A program made the translations under genes and the position numbers. From Lachnospiraceae bacterium (GTDB taxonomy: Bacteria > Bacillota > Clostridia > Lachnospirales > Lachnospiraceae): a stretch of DNA of 64,000 bases. Below, piece by piece: positions 36,345-45,542 of the stretch; positions within the stretch are counted from its first letter, which is position 1, and every line of letters begins with the position of its first letter. The notes under the pieces were generated by a model that was not told the origin of the DNA, made no database searches, and saw nothing but the letters and a program-made list of their open reading frames with translations. Where the stretch lies: the NCBI GenBank assembly GCA_024696945.1, contig JAILGF010000012.1, positions 1-64,000 of the forward strand, given 5' to 3'.

Positions 36345-38819
36345 ATGGTGGGTACTTCTACAAATCATGTTTATCAATTTGACGTATCAGGTGATGATTT
36401 TAAGGAATTGAAGGTAGAAACCTGCAGTGACGTATCCAGTATAAACAATATTAATTTCTTAGATGACGGAACGCTTTTCCTTTCAACCGACAGCGGTGTA
36501 TTTTATTTTGACGCAAGCGGATATCACCACTTGAATACAAATGATTTCAACAACTCCATAGACAACATGCTTTATGACTATCAGGGCAACCTGTGGTTTA
36601 CTTCATCAAGGCTTGGCCTGCTTCGCTTGGCTAAATCACCCTTCAAGGATATATATGGCGCCATAGGTATGGAGCGTCATGTTGTAAATGCGATCGTATT
36701 CTGGCAGGGAAATTATTACATCGGTACGGACAAGGGACTTGATGTGGTTGACAGGGCCTGTCATAATCAGGTGGAAAACAGTCTGACCTCAGAGCTTTCC
36801 GGAAAACGTATCCGTTGTATGTATGTGGATGGAAATAATCATTTATGGGTTTGTACTTATGGAAGCGGGCTAAAGGAGTATTCGCCTGAGGGCGAGAGCT
36901 GGTCATATAATGCCGACAATGGCAGCTTCGGAAACCGTGCCCGTATCGTTACAGGCCTTTCGGATGGTACAATTTTGGCCGCAGGTGACACGGGTATTAG
37001 TTATATCAGGGACCATAAGGTGGAAAGGACCATCCGTAACGAGGATGGCCTGATAAATTCAATGATACTGACCATTACAGAGCGAAGCGACGGAACAATC
37101 CTTGCGGGAACCGACGGTGACGGTATCGCCGTACTTAAGGATGGCAAAGTTGAGAGAATGCTCACCAGGGACGATGGTTTGAGCAGTGGCGTTATCCTGC
37201 GTACGATAAAGGATCCGAAATCAGAGGGCGTATTCATTGTTACCAGTAACAGCCTTTGTTATCTTGAACCGGCAGGAAAAATCCGAATACTTGATAAATT
37301 CCCCTATTTCAACAATTATGACATCTGGGTCAAGGACGAGGACACCTTCTTCGTCATGTCCAGTGCCGGAATCTATGTTGTAGAACGAGACGAGCTCGTT
37401 GAAGGCTGCGAGCTTGCATGGGAGCTTCTGGATGCAAGAAGGGGTCTTGGTACGTCATTGACTGCAAATTCGTGGAACTATTACAACGGAAACAATGAAC
37501 TGTTTCTTCCTTGCGATACGGGCGTTTACCAGATCGACGTAGAAAAGTACAACAGTGATATAAGGTCATACCGTATGCAGCTGGCATCCGTAAAACTGGA
37601 TGGCGTACTGCAGCCGCTCGATAGGACCGGAACAATTACGATAGGACAGGGCGTCAGCCGTGTTGAGCTTGGCCCCGAAATTTTGAACTATACGATTCAG
37701 GAGCCCAATGTAGGCTACTACCTTGAAGGTTATGACACCCAATGGACGATAGTTCCCCAGAACAGCCTGAACAACATAATTTACGTAAATATTCCTTCAG
37801 GATCATATACCTTCCATCTGGCAATAATAGATATGGCCGGTGAAAAGGTCCTTGAGGAACGAAAATTTGAAGTTATAAAAGCCGGAGAATTCTATGAGCA
37901 GCCCGGTTTTACAATGTATATGCTCATAGTTCTTTCGCTGTTCCTGATTTGGTTTACATGGCTTGTTGTGCAAAGACAGCTCAATAAACAGCAGATAAAG
38001 ATTAACATGGCCAACCAGACAGTCATGGCTATAGCAAATGCAGTCGATGCAAAGGACGTACGTACGCACCAGCATTCCACACGTGTTGCTGAGTATTCGG
38101 CGCTTATAGCGAAGGAAATGAACTGCTTCAAATGGTGGAGGCGCAACAAGGAGATTGAAAACTTAAGAAAAGCTGCACAGATGCACGATATCGGAAAAAT
38201 AGGTGTTCCGGACAGCGTATTGAATAAGGTCGGAAGACTGACTGATGATGAGTATGTAAAAATGAAATCACATGTTTTGGGCGGTGCGGAGATCTTAAAG
38301 GACTTCACTCTGGTCGATCATGTTGTGGATGGAACCCGATACCATCATGAACGCTTTGATGGCCGAGGTTATCCGGACGGACTTAAAGGTGAAGAAATCC
38401 CGCTTTACGGACGTATCATAGGTGTGGCTGACGCCTTCGACGCAATGACTTCAAACCGTGTCTATCGAAATTGTATGGATACCGATTATGTCGTAACGGA
38501 AATGCAGAAGGGGCGTGGCACACAGTTCGATCCCGATGTTGTTGATGCGTTTATGCGCCTTATTGATAAGAAGGTTATCGACTTAGATGCGCTTTATGCA
38601 CAGAAACAATTAGAAATCCAGCAGGCTGATCCGGAAGGACAGGCCGAGCTTAAACGTCGTGTTGAGGAGGACAAGAAAATTCAGGAAGCCCAGCTGAAGA
38701 GTGAAGTGGAAGCTAAACCCGGAGATGCAGAGAAGATAAAAGATAAGGACGATTTAAAAGATGGGAAAAATAAGGATGTAACGGATGGGTCATCAGACAA
38801 GAAAGGAGAAAAAGCATGA
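36345..38819 (+). CDS. Reg_prop propeller, Y_Y_Y domain, membrane segment and HD-GYP phosphodiesterase (last segment of interrupted gene)
   Basis: The 824 residues carry more propeller blades (to about 390), a Y_Y_Y-type beta-sandwich (about 410-500) and one membrane span near 525-545. A complete HD-GYP domain follows at about 567-750 with HDIGKIGVPD near 613, HHERFDGRGYPDGLKGEEIP and DAFDAMTS. HD-GYP proteins hydrolyse c-di-GMP. A charged coiled tail ends the protein. The last four bases overlap the BMP-family gene. Translation from ATG 36345 alone would lack a signal sequence and put the propeller in the wrong compartment, so this part makes sense only as the continuation of the full gene. 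Confidence 0.75.
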   Translation: MVGTSTNHVYQFDVSGDDFKELKVETCSDVSSINNINFLDDGTLFLSTDSGVFYFDASGYHHLNTNDFNNSIDNMLYDYQGNLWFTSSRLGLLRLAKSPFKDIYGAIGMERHVVNAIVFWQGNYYIGTDKGLDVVDRACHNQVENSLTSELSGKRIRCMYVDGNNHLWVCTYGSGLKEYSPEGESWSYNADNGSFGNRARIVTGLSDGTILAAGDTGISYIRDHKVERTIRNEDGLINSMILTITERSDGTILAGTDGDGIAVLKDGKVERMLTRDDGLSSGVILRTIKDPKSEGVFIVTSNSLCYLEPAGKIRILDKFPYFNNYDIWVKDEDTFFVMSSAGIYVVERDELVEGCELAWELLDARRGLGTSLTANSWNYYNGNNELFLPCDTGVYQIDVEKYNSDIRSYRMQLASVKLDGVLQPLDRTGTITIGQGVSRVELGPEILNYTIQEPNVGYYLEGYDTQWTIVPQNSLNNIIYVNIPSGSYTFHLAIIDMAGEKVLEERKFEVIKAGEFYEQPGFTMYMLIVLSLFLIWFTWLVVQRQLNKQQIKINMANQTVMAIANAVDAKDVRTHQHSTRVAEYSALIAKEMNCFKWWRRNKEIENLRKAAQMHDIGKIGVPDSVLNKVGRLTDDEYVKMKSHVLGGAEILKDFTLVDHVVDGTRYHHERFDGRGYPDGLKGEEIPLYGRIIGVADAFDAMTSNRVYRNCMDTDYVVTEMQKGRGTQFDPDVVDAFMRLIDKKVIDLDALYAQKQLEIQQADPEGQAELKRRVEEDKKIQEAQLKSEVEAKPGDAEKIKDKDDLKDGKNKDVTDGSSDKKGEKA

Positions 38820-40009
38820 AACGAGTATATATTGTAACGACGTTAACCTGCGTGATCATGCTTGCTGCCTTTATTGGCTGCCTGCGTCTTTTGAATCTTT
38901 CGGGCGGAAAAGAAAACCTGAAGGTTGGCTTTATTTACGACAATGATGAAAGCACACCCTACACTTACAATTTTTCACTGGCTAAAGATGCCTTGGAAAA
39001 GAAATACGGTGAAAACATTGAAATATTGACCTGCAGCAACGTACTCGACGATGAGATGGAGGAGCCTTTAAGAGATCTGGCTTCTAAGGGCTGCGACATA
39101 ATTTTCTTTAATGGTTACAGCGAACTGGTTATGAAACTTGCGCCGGAATACCCTAAAACCCAGTTTTGCCAGACCTCCTATATGGATATGAACGGGATAA
39201 CGGTACCTGAGAACTATCATACGTTTAAGGGAGAGGCATATCAGGGGCGTTATGTGAGCGGAATCGCGTCAGGAATGAAGATAAAGCAGATGATTTCTGA
39301 AGGGATTATTACAGAAGATCAGGCTTTGGTCGGTTTTGTTGCGGCATTTCCGACTTCAGAAGTCATTTCCGGATATACGGCATTTTTGCTTGGAATTAGA
39401 TCAGTGATACCTAACGCTACAATGCGGGTTTGCTATACATATATCTGGAGCAGCTATGCTCTGGAAAAGAGTGCGGCCCAGAGGCTTATTGACGATGGCT
39501 GCGTGATCATTTCACAACATACTGATACCATTGGACCTGCTATAGCGTGTGAGGAGGCTTCACAGTCAAAAGAGGTATACTTTGTGGGTTTTAATCAGAG
39601 TATGTCGGAGGTGGCTCCGGCAGCATCACTTGTTACGTCAAGGGTATGCTGGGAACCATATGTGACTGCAGCCGTTGAAGCAGTAAGAATGGATAAGAAA
39701 ATTGAATCCGCTGTTTCCGGGAAGATTAATGGGTCTGACGTTTCCGCAGGCTTTGATAAGGGATGGGTTGAAATGGTTGACCTTAACCAACAGGTTGCAG
39801 CTCCCGGAACCGAGGATGCCATGAACGAAGCAATAGCCAAGTTTAAAAAAGGCAAAGTGGATTTTGTATTCAAGGGTAATTATACAGGTGTAAACCCGGA
39901 TAACCCTTCAGATACCTTTGACCTGAGCAAGGGGTATATAGAGAACGAAAAGACTTCATACCCGCTGTTCAATTACGTTCTTTCTGAAATTATCACCGTG
40001 GTTGAATAG
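38816..40009 (+). CDS. BMP-family (Med/BmpA-like) extracellular substrate-binding protein
   Basis: The 397-residue protein has an N-terminal hydrophobic segment with a possible lipobox Cys (FIGC, Cys22) and a BMP-family periplasmic-type fold. VGFIYDNDESTPYTYNFS opens it, and EAYQGRYVSGIASGM and VGFVAAFPTSEVISGY follow. BMP proteins usually bind purine nucleosides or related ligands. The ATG overlaps the HD-GYP gene stop by four bases, so the two are translationally coupled. There is no nucleoside permease or ATPase nearby. I infer that it hands a ligand to the ECF-S/propeller sensor rather than serving a transporter. Confidence 0.85.
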   Translation: MKRVYIVTTLTCVIMLAAFIGCLRLLNLSGGKENLKVGFIYDNDESTPYTYNFSLAKDALEKKYGENIEILTCSNVLDDEMEEPLRDLASKGCDIIFFNGYSELVMKLAPEYPKTQFCQTSYMDMNGITVPENYHTFKGEAYQGRYVSGIASGMKIKQMISEGIITEDQALVGFVAAFPTSEVISGYTAFLLGIRSVIPNATMRVCYTYIWSSYALEKSAAQRLIDDGCVIISQHTDTIGPAIACEEASQSKEVYFVGFNQSMSEVAPAASLVTSRVCWEPYVTAAVEAVRMDKKIESAVSGKINGSDVSAGFDKGWVEMVDLNQQVAAPGTEDAMNEAIAKFKKGKVDFVFKGNYTGVNPDNPSDTFDLSKGYIENEKTSYPLFNYVLSEIITVVE

Positions 40010-40051
40010 TAAATGCAACCGTTAAAGCAATGACTTGTTGGGAGAAAAATT

Positions 40052-40603
40052 ATGGTGATACTTATTGGCGGAAGTTCCCATGTCGGAAAGACACTTTTGG
40101 CCCAAAAACTCTTGGAAAAACTGAAAATACCATATCTGTCGCTGGATCATCTCAAAATGATGTTCATTCGTGGAAAACTCACTGATCTGACGGTTGAAGA
40201 TGATTATGAGATGAGGTATTTTTTGTGGCCTTATGCTGCGGAACTTATAAAAACCGCTATTGAAAACAACCAGAGCATGATAGTGGAAGGCTGTTATATT
40301 CCGTCCGAATGGCGTGAATCTTTTGGAGAATCATATCTAAAGGATATTAAATGCTTTTTTATAACAATGTCCGAAGATTATTTAAAGAAGAATATTGACA
40401 AAGTAAAGAACTACGGCAGTGTGATAGAGCGAAGGCTTGAGGATGAGGTTGATCTGGAAAGGCTTATCAATTGCAGTAATGAGTTTAAGAAGGAAGCTTT
40501 GGAATATGATATCCCCGTAATTGAAATATCCGACAGATATGATATTGATGAGATCATGGACAAGGCTTTAACAATAATCGGACCGGGAGAAAATTTAGAA
40601 TGA
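40052..40603 (+). CDS. P-loop kinase-like protein
   Basis: The 183-residue cytoplasmic protein has a Walker A motif GGSSHVGKT at residues 6-14 and an overall size and pattern like small adenylate-kinase or 2-phosphoglycerate-kinase-type P-loop proteins (SLDHLKMMF, MIVEGCYIP). The phosphoryl acceptor is unknown. It starts 42 bases after the BMP gene and overlaps the DUF523 gene by four bases (ATGA). GGGAG supports the start. Confidence 0.75.
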   Translation: MVILIGGSSHVGKTLLAQKLLEKLKIPYLSLDHLKMMFIRGKLTDLTVEDDYEMRYFLWPYAAELIKTAIENNQSMIVEGCYIPSEWRESFGESYLKDIKCFFITMSEDYLKKNIDKVKNYGSVIERRLEDEVDLERLINCSNEFKKEALEYDIPVIEISDRYDIDEIMDKALTIIGPGENLE

Positions 40604-41016
40604 AAATTGCCGTAAGCGCATGCCTTATCGGTGAAAACTGCAAATATAACGGTGGTAACAACTATAATGAAAAACTAATGGACTACCTAAAGGGACATCA
40701 AGTAATTCCTGTATGTCCTGAAGTCCTTGGCGGGCTTTCGATTCCAAGAGAACCTGCAGAAATTGTAAATGGTGTTGTAAGCCATTGTGACGGCGGTTCT
40801 GTAGATAAGGAGTTCAGATCCGGGGCACAAAAAGCCCTGGAAATCATTCTTGCTGAAAAAGCTGAACTTGTAATACTTCAGTCAAGAAGTCCTTCATGCG
40901 GAGTAAATTCTGTCTATGACGGTACCTTTTCCGGAAAACTCGTGCAGGGTGACGGAGTATTTGCAAGTTTACTTAAATGTAATGGAATAAAGGTTATGGA
41001 CGTTGAAGAACTGTGA
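40600..41016 (+). CDS. DUF523 family protein
   Basis: The 138-residue protein matches DUF523 (YbbK-like). It has the N-terminal SACLIGENCKYNGGNN motif with two Cys residues, VCPEVLGGLSIPREPAEI, and the SRSPSCGV segment with a further Cys near residue 103. The conserved Cys set suggests metal or Fe-S binding, but no activity is established for the family. It overlaps the upstream kinase-like gene by four bases and is followed 36 bases later by the GH3 gene. Confidence 0.88.
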   Translation: MKIAVSACLIGENCKYNGGNNYNEKLMDYLKGHQVIPVCPEVLGGLSIPREPAEIVNGVVSHCDGGSVDKEFRSGAQKALEIILAEKAELVILQSRSPSCGVNSVYDGTFSGKLVQGDGVFASLLKCNGIKVMDVEEL

Positions 41017-41052
41017 AATCAGTATTAAAATTAATTTTTTAGGAGAGGGACA

Positions 41053-43278
41053 ATGAACAAAACAAAAGAACAATTATGCCGTAAGAAGGCGCAGAAACTT
41101 GTATCTAAAATGACACTGACCGAGAAGGTTTACCAGCTCCGTCATACCGCACCCGCAATACCCAGATTGGGTCTTAGTGCTTATAATTACTGGAATGAAG
41201 CGCTTCACGGGGTTGCACGTGCAGGAGAAGCAACTGTATTTCCGCAGGCTATCGGAATGGCTGCCGCATTTGATGAGGAACTGTTGGGCCTTGTTGCTGA
41301 CATGATTTCTACAGAAGGCCGTGCAAAATACAATGTACAGAGTAAATACAACGATAACGGTATTTATAAAGGCCTTACCTTCTGGGCTCCTAATATAAAT
41401 ATCTTCAGGGACCCTCGATGGGGAAGAGGTCATGAGACTTACGGAGAAGACCCTTATCTTACATCTCGTTTGGGTGTAAGCTTTGTAAAGGGTATTCAGG
41501 GCAGTGACGAGAATTATATGAAAGCTGCTGCATGTGCAAAGCATTTTGCTGTTCATTCAGGACCTGAAAGTATACGGCACAGCTTTAACGCCGAATGCTC
41601 ACAGCAGGACCTAAGGGAAACATATCTTCCTGCATTTAAGGCTCTTGTACAGGAAGCAAAGGTAGAGGCAGTAATGGGAGCTTATAACAGGACAAACGGC
41701 GAAGCCTGCTGTGCATCAAAAACTCTTCTTCAGGATATTTTGAGAAAAGAATGGGGATTTGAAGGCCACGTTACATCCGATTGTTGGGCAATACGTGACA
41801 TCAACGAAGGACACGGTATTACTTCAAGTCCTGTTGAGTCTGTCGGACTAGCAATGACAAACGGCTGCGATATCAACTGCGGAAATCTCTACGAATATCT
41901 TTTACAGGCAGTAGGTCAGGGTTATGCGACTGAAGAAAGAATAGATGAGGCTCTGACAAACGTCCTTACAACTCGTTTTAAGCTTGGAATAATAAAAGAG
42001 GATGAAAATGGGAATTTCATATCGGCATTTGATGCATATGATGACAATCCCTATAAGAATATTGATTATACACATGTTGATTCCTTTAGTTCAAAAGAGA
42101 TAAATCTTAAGATTGCCGAAGAAAGCATTGTATTGTTAAAAAATGATGACAAGCTTCTTCCTTTTGATAAGAATAAGATCTCTTCTATTGGTATTATCGG
42201 TCCCAATGCGGACAGCCGTAAAGCTCTTGTAGGAAACTATGAAGGTACGTCTTCGGAATATATCACTGTTTTAGAGGGAATACGTCATGCTGTTGAGAAC
42301 AACGGAACAAGGGTATTTGCATCAAACGGCTGTGATCTATACAGACCAAAGGTTGAACCTTTGGGAGAAAAATCTGACAGACTTGCAGAAGTAAAGGCCG
42401 TATGCGATGTTTCGGATGTAATTGTCGCAGTTATGGGACTTGATGCTTCTTTGGAAGGTGAGGAAGGCGATACAGGTAACGCATATGGAAGCGGTGACAA
42501 GCCTAACCTGTTACTTCCCGGACTTCAGCAGGAAGTTTTGGATACTATAGCAGCATCAGGAAAACCTGCTGTACTTGTCGTACTTTCGGGAAGTGCACTT
42601 GCACTCGACAAGGCATCTTCGGAATTTAAGGCAATCATCCAGGGCTGGTATCCCGGTGCTTTAGGCGGAAAGGCAATAGCAAATGTAATTTTCGGCAAGA
42701 AAAATCCTGAAGGACATCTGCCCGTAACCTTCTACAGTGAGAAGAATACACTCCCTGAATTTACCGATTATGCTATGAAGGGAAGAACCTACAGGTATAT
42801 GACCGAGGAACCTCTGTATCCGTTCGGATTTGGCCTTAGCTATACCGACTTCGAAGAAACCGTTACAAAGATAGTGGCAGGTCCTGACGCATACAAAACC
42901 GTGGATGGTGTTCTTGATAACAAACACATTTATTTCAAGTCCGGTGATGAACCCATAGATGTTACAGTCAAGGTTGAAAATAAGGGCTCAATGCCGGGTG
43001 CCGTAACCGTACAGGCTTACGTTGATTATACCGACCTTGGATTAAAAGGGGCACCGATAAGGCAGTTAAAGGCATTAAAGAAAGTGCATCTTGATGCCGG
43101 AGAGGAAAAGGAAGTAGTCATAAGTCTTGATGAAAAAGCCTTTGGCCTTTACGATGAAAACGGTGAGTGGAAGCTTAATCCGGGAACATATAACGTTTAC
43201 ATAGGCAATTCACAGCCCGATAGGAGAAGCGAAGAGCTTACCGGCAAGAAGTGTGATAAAATTCTTGTTACAATATAA
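41053..43278 (+). CDS. Glycoside hydrolase family 3 (beta-glucosidase/beta-xylosidase-like)
   Basis: The 741-residue enzyme has no signal peptide and is likely cytoplasmic. Domain order is the GH3 N-terminal barrel (about 20-330) with nucleophile Asp243 in VTSDCWAI, the C-terminal alpha/beta domain (about 370-600) and a fibronectin type III-like domain (about 645-735). The FRDPRWGRGHETYGEDPYL and KHFAVHSGPES motifs are characteristic and closer to the beta-xylosidase/glucosidase subgroup with Asn-Trp in YNYWNEALHG. It hydrolyses oligosaccharides from the non-reducing end. AGGAGAGGG precedes the ATG. Confidence 0.93.
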   Translation: MNKTKEQLCRKKAQKLVSKMTLTEKVYQLRHTAPAIPRLGLSAYNYWNEALHGVARAGEATVFPQAIGMAAAFDEELLGLVADMISTEGRAKYNVQSKYNDNGIYKGLTFWAPNINIFRDPRWGRGHETYGEDPYLTSRLGVSFVKGIQGSDENYMKAAACAKHFAVHSGPESIRHSFNAECSQQDLRETYLPAFKALVQEAKVEAVMGAYNRTNGEACCASKTLLQDILRKEWGFEGHVTSDCWAIRDINEGHGITSSPVESVGLAMTNGCDINCGNLYEYLLQAVGQGYATEERIDEALTNVLTTRFKLGIIKEDENGNFISAFDAYDDNPYKNIDYTHVDSFSSKEINLKIAEESIVLLKNDDKLLPFDKNKISSIGIIGPNADSRKALVGNYEGTSSEYITVLEGIRHAVENNGTRVFASNGCDLYRPKVEPLGEKSDRLAEVKAVCDVSDVIVAVMGLDASLEGEEGDTGNAYGSGDKPNLLLPGLQQEVLDTIAASGKPAVLVVLSGSALALDKASSEFKAIIQGWYPGALGGKAIANVIFGKKNPEGHLPVTFYSEKNTLPEFTDYAMKGRTYRYMTEEPLYPFGFGLSYTDFEETVTKIVAGPDAYKTVDGVLDNKHIYFKSGDEPIDVTVKVENKGSMPGAVTVQAYVDYTDLGLKGAPIRQLKALKKVHLDAGEEKEVVISLDEKAFGLYDENGEWKLNPGTYNVYIGNSQPDRRSEELTGKKCDKILVTI

Positions 43279-43307
43279 TTTTGAATTAACAGATTTTTGT
43301 TTGAAGG

Positions 43308-43327
43308 GGGGACTGACACCAGTCCCC
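43308..43327 (+). terminator. Possible terminator hairpin after the GH3 gene
   Basis: GGGGACT (43308-43314) pairs with AGTCCCC (43321-43327) across six bases, followed by only ATTT, so termination would be partial. Confidence 0.45.
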
Positions 43328-43371
43328 ATTTAAAAATTATTAAATCTACTATATATATTCTTAGGCGTTTA

Positions 43372-43380
43372 TGGTATACT
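43372..43380 (+). promoter_or_regulatory. TGn-extended -10 element upstream of the paralogue array
   Basis: TGG-TATACT with a poor -35. It sits in TATGGTATACTTAAT, closely matching the site at 54060-54074 and resembling the one at 33084-33098. Confidence 0.5.
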
Positions 43381-43437
43381 TAATATGCTTTACTATTCGA
43401 TTATGTCGACTTTCAAAAAGAAAAGGAGTGGAGAAGA

Positions 43438-45471
43438 ATGGAAAGATCAAACAAACATCTGTTTAAGACAATATGCTGTATTGTATTGGCATTTACACTC
43501 GTTGCAGGTCTGCTTAACATTGCACCGGTAAGATCAAAAGCGGCAAGCACTTCAATGAAAGCGGTTTATACCGTAAAGCAACTTAAAAAGGCCATGAAAG
43601 CTAAAAATGCTGCCACAATTATATTCAGAACCGTGTCTGTTGACCCTGTAACTATTCCTTCTGTAAAGAAAGCAAAGAATAAGGAACTTATCATAAACGC
43701 TCCAAATTCAAGTATAAAAAATAAGTCGAAATTCAAAACAATAACTGTAAATGAAGTAAAGGATTATACTGAGGCTGTATCGGGCAATACCATTGTATGG
43801 AATGACATTTATAATGACGGCTTGACAATAGCAAAGGGGAAAAGCGTAGAAAAGGTTACCTTTACAAGCTGGCTTGGATTTGACCCTACCTACAGAGTAA
43901 GAAAAGGTGCTAAGATTAAATGTGTTGTTTTTGAAAGCTTGGACAAAAACATCGGAATTGCAGATGCTAAAAACAGTTCGTTTTCTATTGAAGGTCAGGC
44001 TTCATCTCTTGAACTGGGTGATTATTATAAGGCCACATATACTTTTGATAAGAGCCTGAGGATAATCAAAAGCGAGATTGATTCCGCATATCAGGGTGAG
44101 TATGTAATGACTTATAAGTATGATAAGAACGGAAATCCTGTTAAAATTACAAATACTCAGCCTGGCGACGTTACAAGTACGACAACACGTAAATATGATT
44201 CAAATAATACACTGCTTGAGATCAAGTCTGCCGATAATTCCGGTGAAATTTCATCGGTTCATTATGAGTACGATAAAGAAGGCAGAATGGTATATTATGC
44301 CGTAAGGTATCCTGACGGATATGATATGTACAATATCGAATTCAAATATGACTCTAAAGGAAGACGTGTTGAGGAATATCAAACTCCTTATGATATCAGA
44401 AATAAATATACCTATGATTCGGCAGGCCATTGTATAGAGAGTACGTATGATGCCAAAGGATATGTTATAGTTACCAAATATTATTATGATAAAAACGGAC
44501 TTTTAGTAAAAACAGTTGAGGAAAGTTCGGAAAATCCGACTACAGTAAATGAGTATGTTTATGACTTTTTAGGAAATAAAACGTTTGGTGTATATAAAAA
44601 TGTCGATAAGAACGGATATACTATTAATTCCTCAAGATTTGGATATATGCTTAATGAATACGTTGGAGATTCCCCAGTATATGAGGATGGTTTTTATTCT
44701 CCGGTAATTGCGGTTTCATATGCAAAAGAATTTTATGAAGAGGCCGGATTTAAATATGTCACAAGTGCCGAGGAGTTAATCGAAGCTATTTCTCCCGGAG
44801 CAGGAATAATAATAGCACCCGGATCATACAATCTGAGTGAATATATCGAACAACAGGAAATGAGTACCTTTAATGAAAAGCATAAATATGTACAGCTTAA
44901 TGACTGCGTTGATGGATTTGAGCTTGTAGTTAATGATGTAGACGACCTTATGATAAGCGGTGGAAGTGTGTATGCCGAGGATACATATCTGGTTATCGAT
45001 CCGAGATATTCAGCGGTATTTAGGTTTGAAGACTGTGACGGGCTGCAGCTGAATTCGTTTACCTGTGGACATACTGATAGAGGAAGCTGCGAAGGTAACG
45101 TTATAGATCTGTATAACTGTAAGGACGTAGGAATATACGGAATGGATATCTTTGGCTGCGGCGTATACGGAATCGGCGCTTATAACGGAAGTAAAGATAT
45201 AAGGGTGTTCAACAGTGTCATACATGACTGTGAATACGGATTCTTCATATTCTCAAAAGATGTAGGCAAGGTTACGTTTACAAACTGCATATTCAATGGT
45301 TCACATGGTGGCGTGACTATTTATTCGGATGAAGAAGTTACTCCTGATTTAACCTTCAATAAATGTTCATTCGGTGAAGGAGAGACCAATATGCTTGCAT
45401 TCGAAGAGAAGTTTAACTTTAAAGACTGTCTGGTTAGCGAGATAACAATGTACCCTGAATATTGCGATTAA
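43438..45471 (+). CDS. Secreted YD-repeat/beta-helix paralogue 1 (long form)
   Basis: The 677-residue exported protein is not of a named family. Order of parts: signal peptide (1-37); a conserved N-terminal domain (about 40-190) with VYTVKQLKKAMK, an IIFRT strand and the YTEAVSGNTIVW motif; about eight YD-type repeats of the form YKYDKNGNPV (about 215-415); and a right-handed parallel beta-helix (about 435-665) with the conserved CGHTDRGSCEGNVIDLYNC and FGCGVYGIGAY motifs. There is no LPXTG or lipobox. AAAGGAGTGGAG precedes ATG 43438. YD repeats resemble those of Rhs/WapA but without a toxin tip. Binding of polysaccharide or a surface role is inference. Confidence 0.75.
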   Translation: MERSNKHLFKTICCIVLAFTLVAGLLNIAPVRSKAASTSMKAVYTVKQLKKAMKAKNAATIIFRTVSVDPVTIPSVKKAKNKELIINAPNSSIKNKSKFKTITVNEVKDYTEAVSGNTIVWNDIYNDGLTIAKGKSVEKVTFTSWLGFDPTYRVRKGAKIKCVVFESLDKNIGIADAKNSSFSIEGQASSLELGDYYKATYTFDKSLRIIKSEIDSAYQGEYVMTYKYDKNGNPVKITNTQPGDVTSTTTRKYDSNNTLLEIKSADNSGEISSVHYEYDKEGRMVYYAVRYPDGYDMYNIEFKYDSKGRRVEEYQTPYDIRNKYTYDSAGHCIESTYDAKGYVIVTKYYYDKNGLLVKTVEESSENPTTVNEYVYDFLGNKTFGVYKNVDKNGYTINSSRFGYMLNEYVGDSPVYEDGFYSPVIAVSYAKEFYEEAGFKYVTSAEELIEAISPGAGIIIAPGSYNLSEYIEQQEMSTFNEKHKYVQLNDCVDGFELVVNDVDDLMISGGSVYAEDTYLVIDPRYSAVFRFEDCDGLQLNSFTCGHTDRGSCEGNVIDLYNCKDVGIYGMDIFGCGVYGIGAYNGSKDIRVFNSVIHDCEYGFFIFSKDVGKVTFTNCIFNGSHGGVTIYSDEEVTPDLTFNKCSFGEGETNMLAFEEKFNFKDCLVSEITMYPEYCD

Positions 45472-45542
45472 GATTATACTCGTAAATGAGATTAACAACT
45501 ACGAAAACCGGTTTATAAAGATATCGAAAGGAGCCACGCCCT

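Larger units (their letters stand above)
35097..38819 (+). pseudogene. Interrupted ECF-S/Reg_prop/Y_Y_Y/HD-GYP sensor gene with two in-frame TGA codons
   Basis: The three segments share one frame across 1241 codons, interrupted only by TGA at 35496-35498 and 36336-36338. No frameshift or other stop occurs. Read through, the product is a single transmembrane sensor: ECF-S-like domain, extracellular beta-propeller, Y_Y_Y domain, membrane span and cytoplasmic HD-GYP. The second TGA falls exactly where each neighbouring blade has Gly (DG-x-LWIGT), so a GGA to TGA change would explain it. The first also follows an Asp codon. A young pseudogene, base-call errors or stop readthrough are all possible. 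The intact promoter, the intact remainder and an overlapping downstream gene argue that it was functional recently or still is. Confidence 0.65.
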
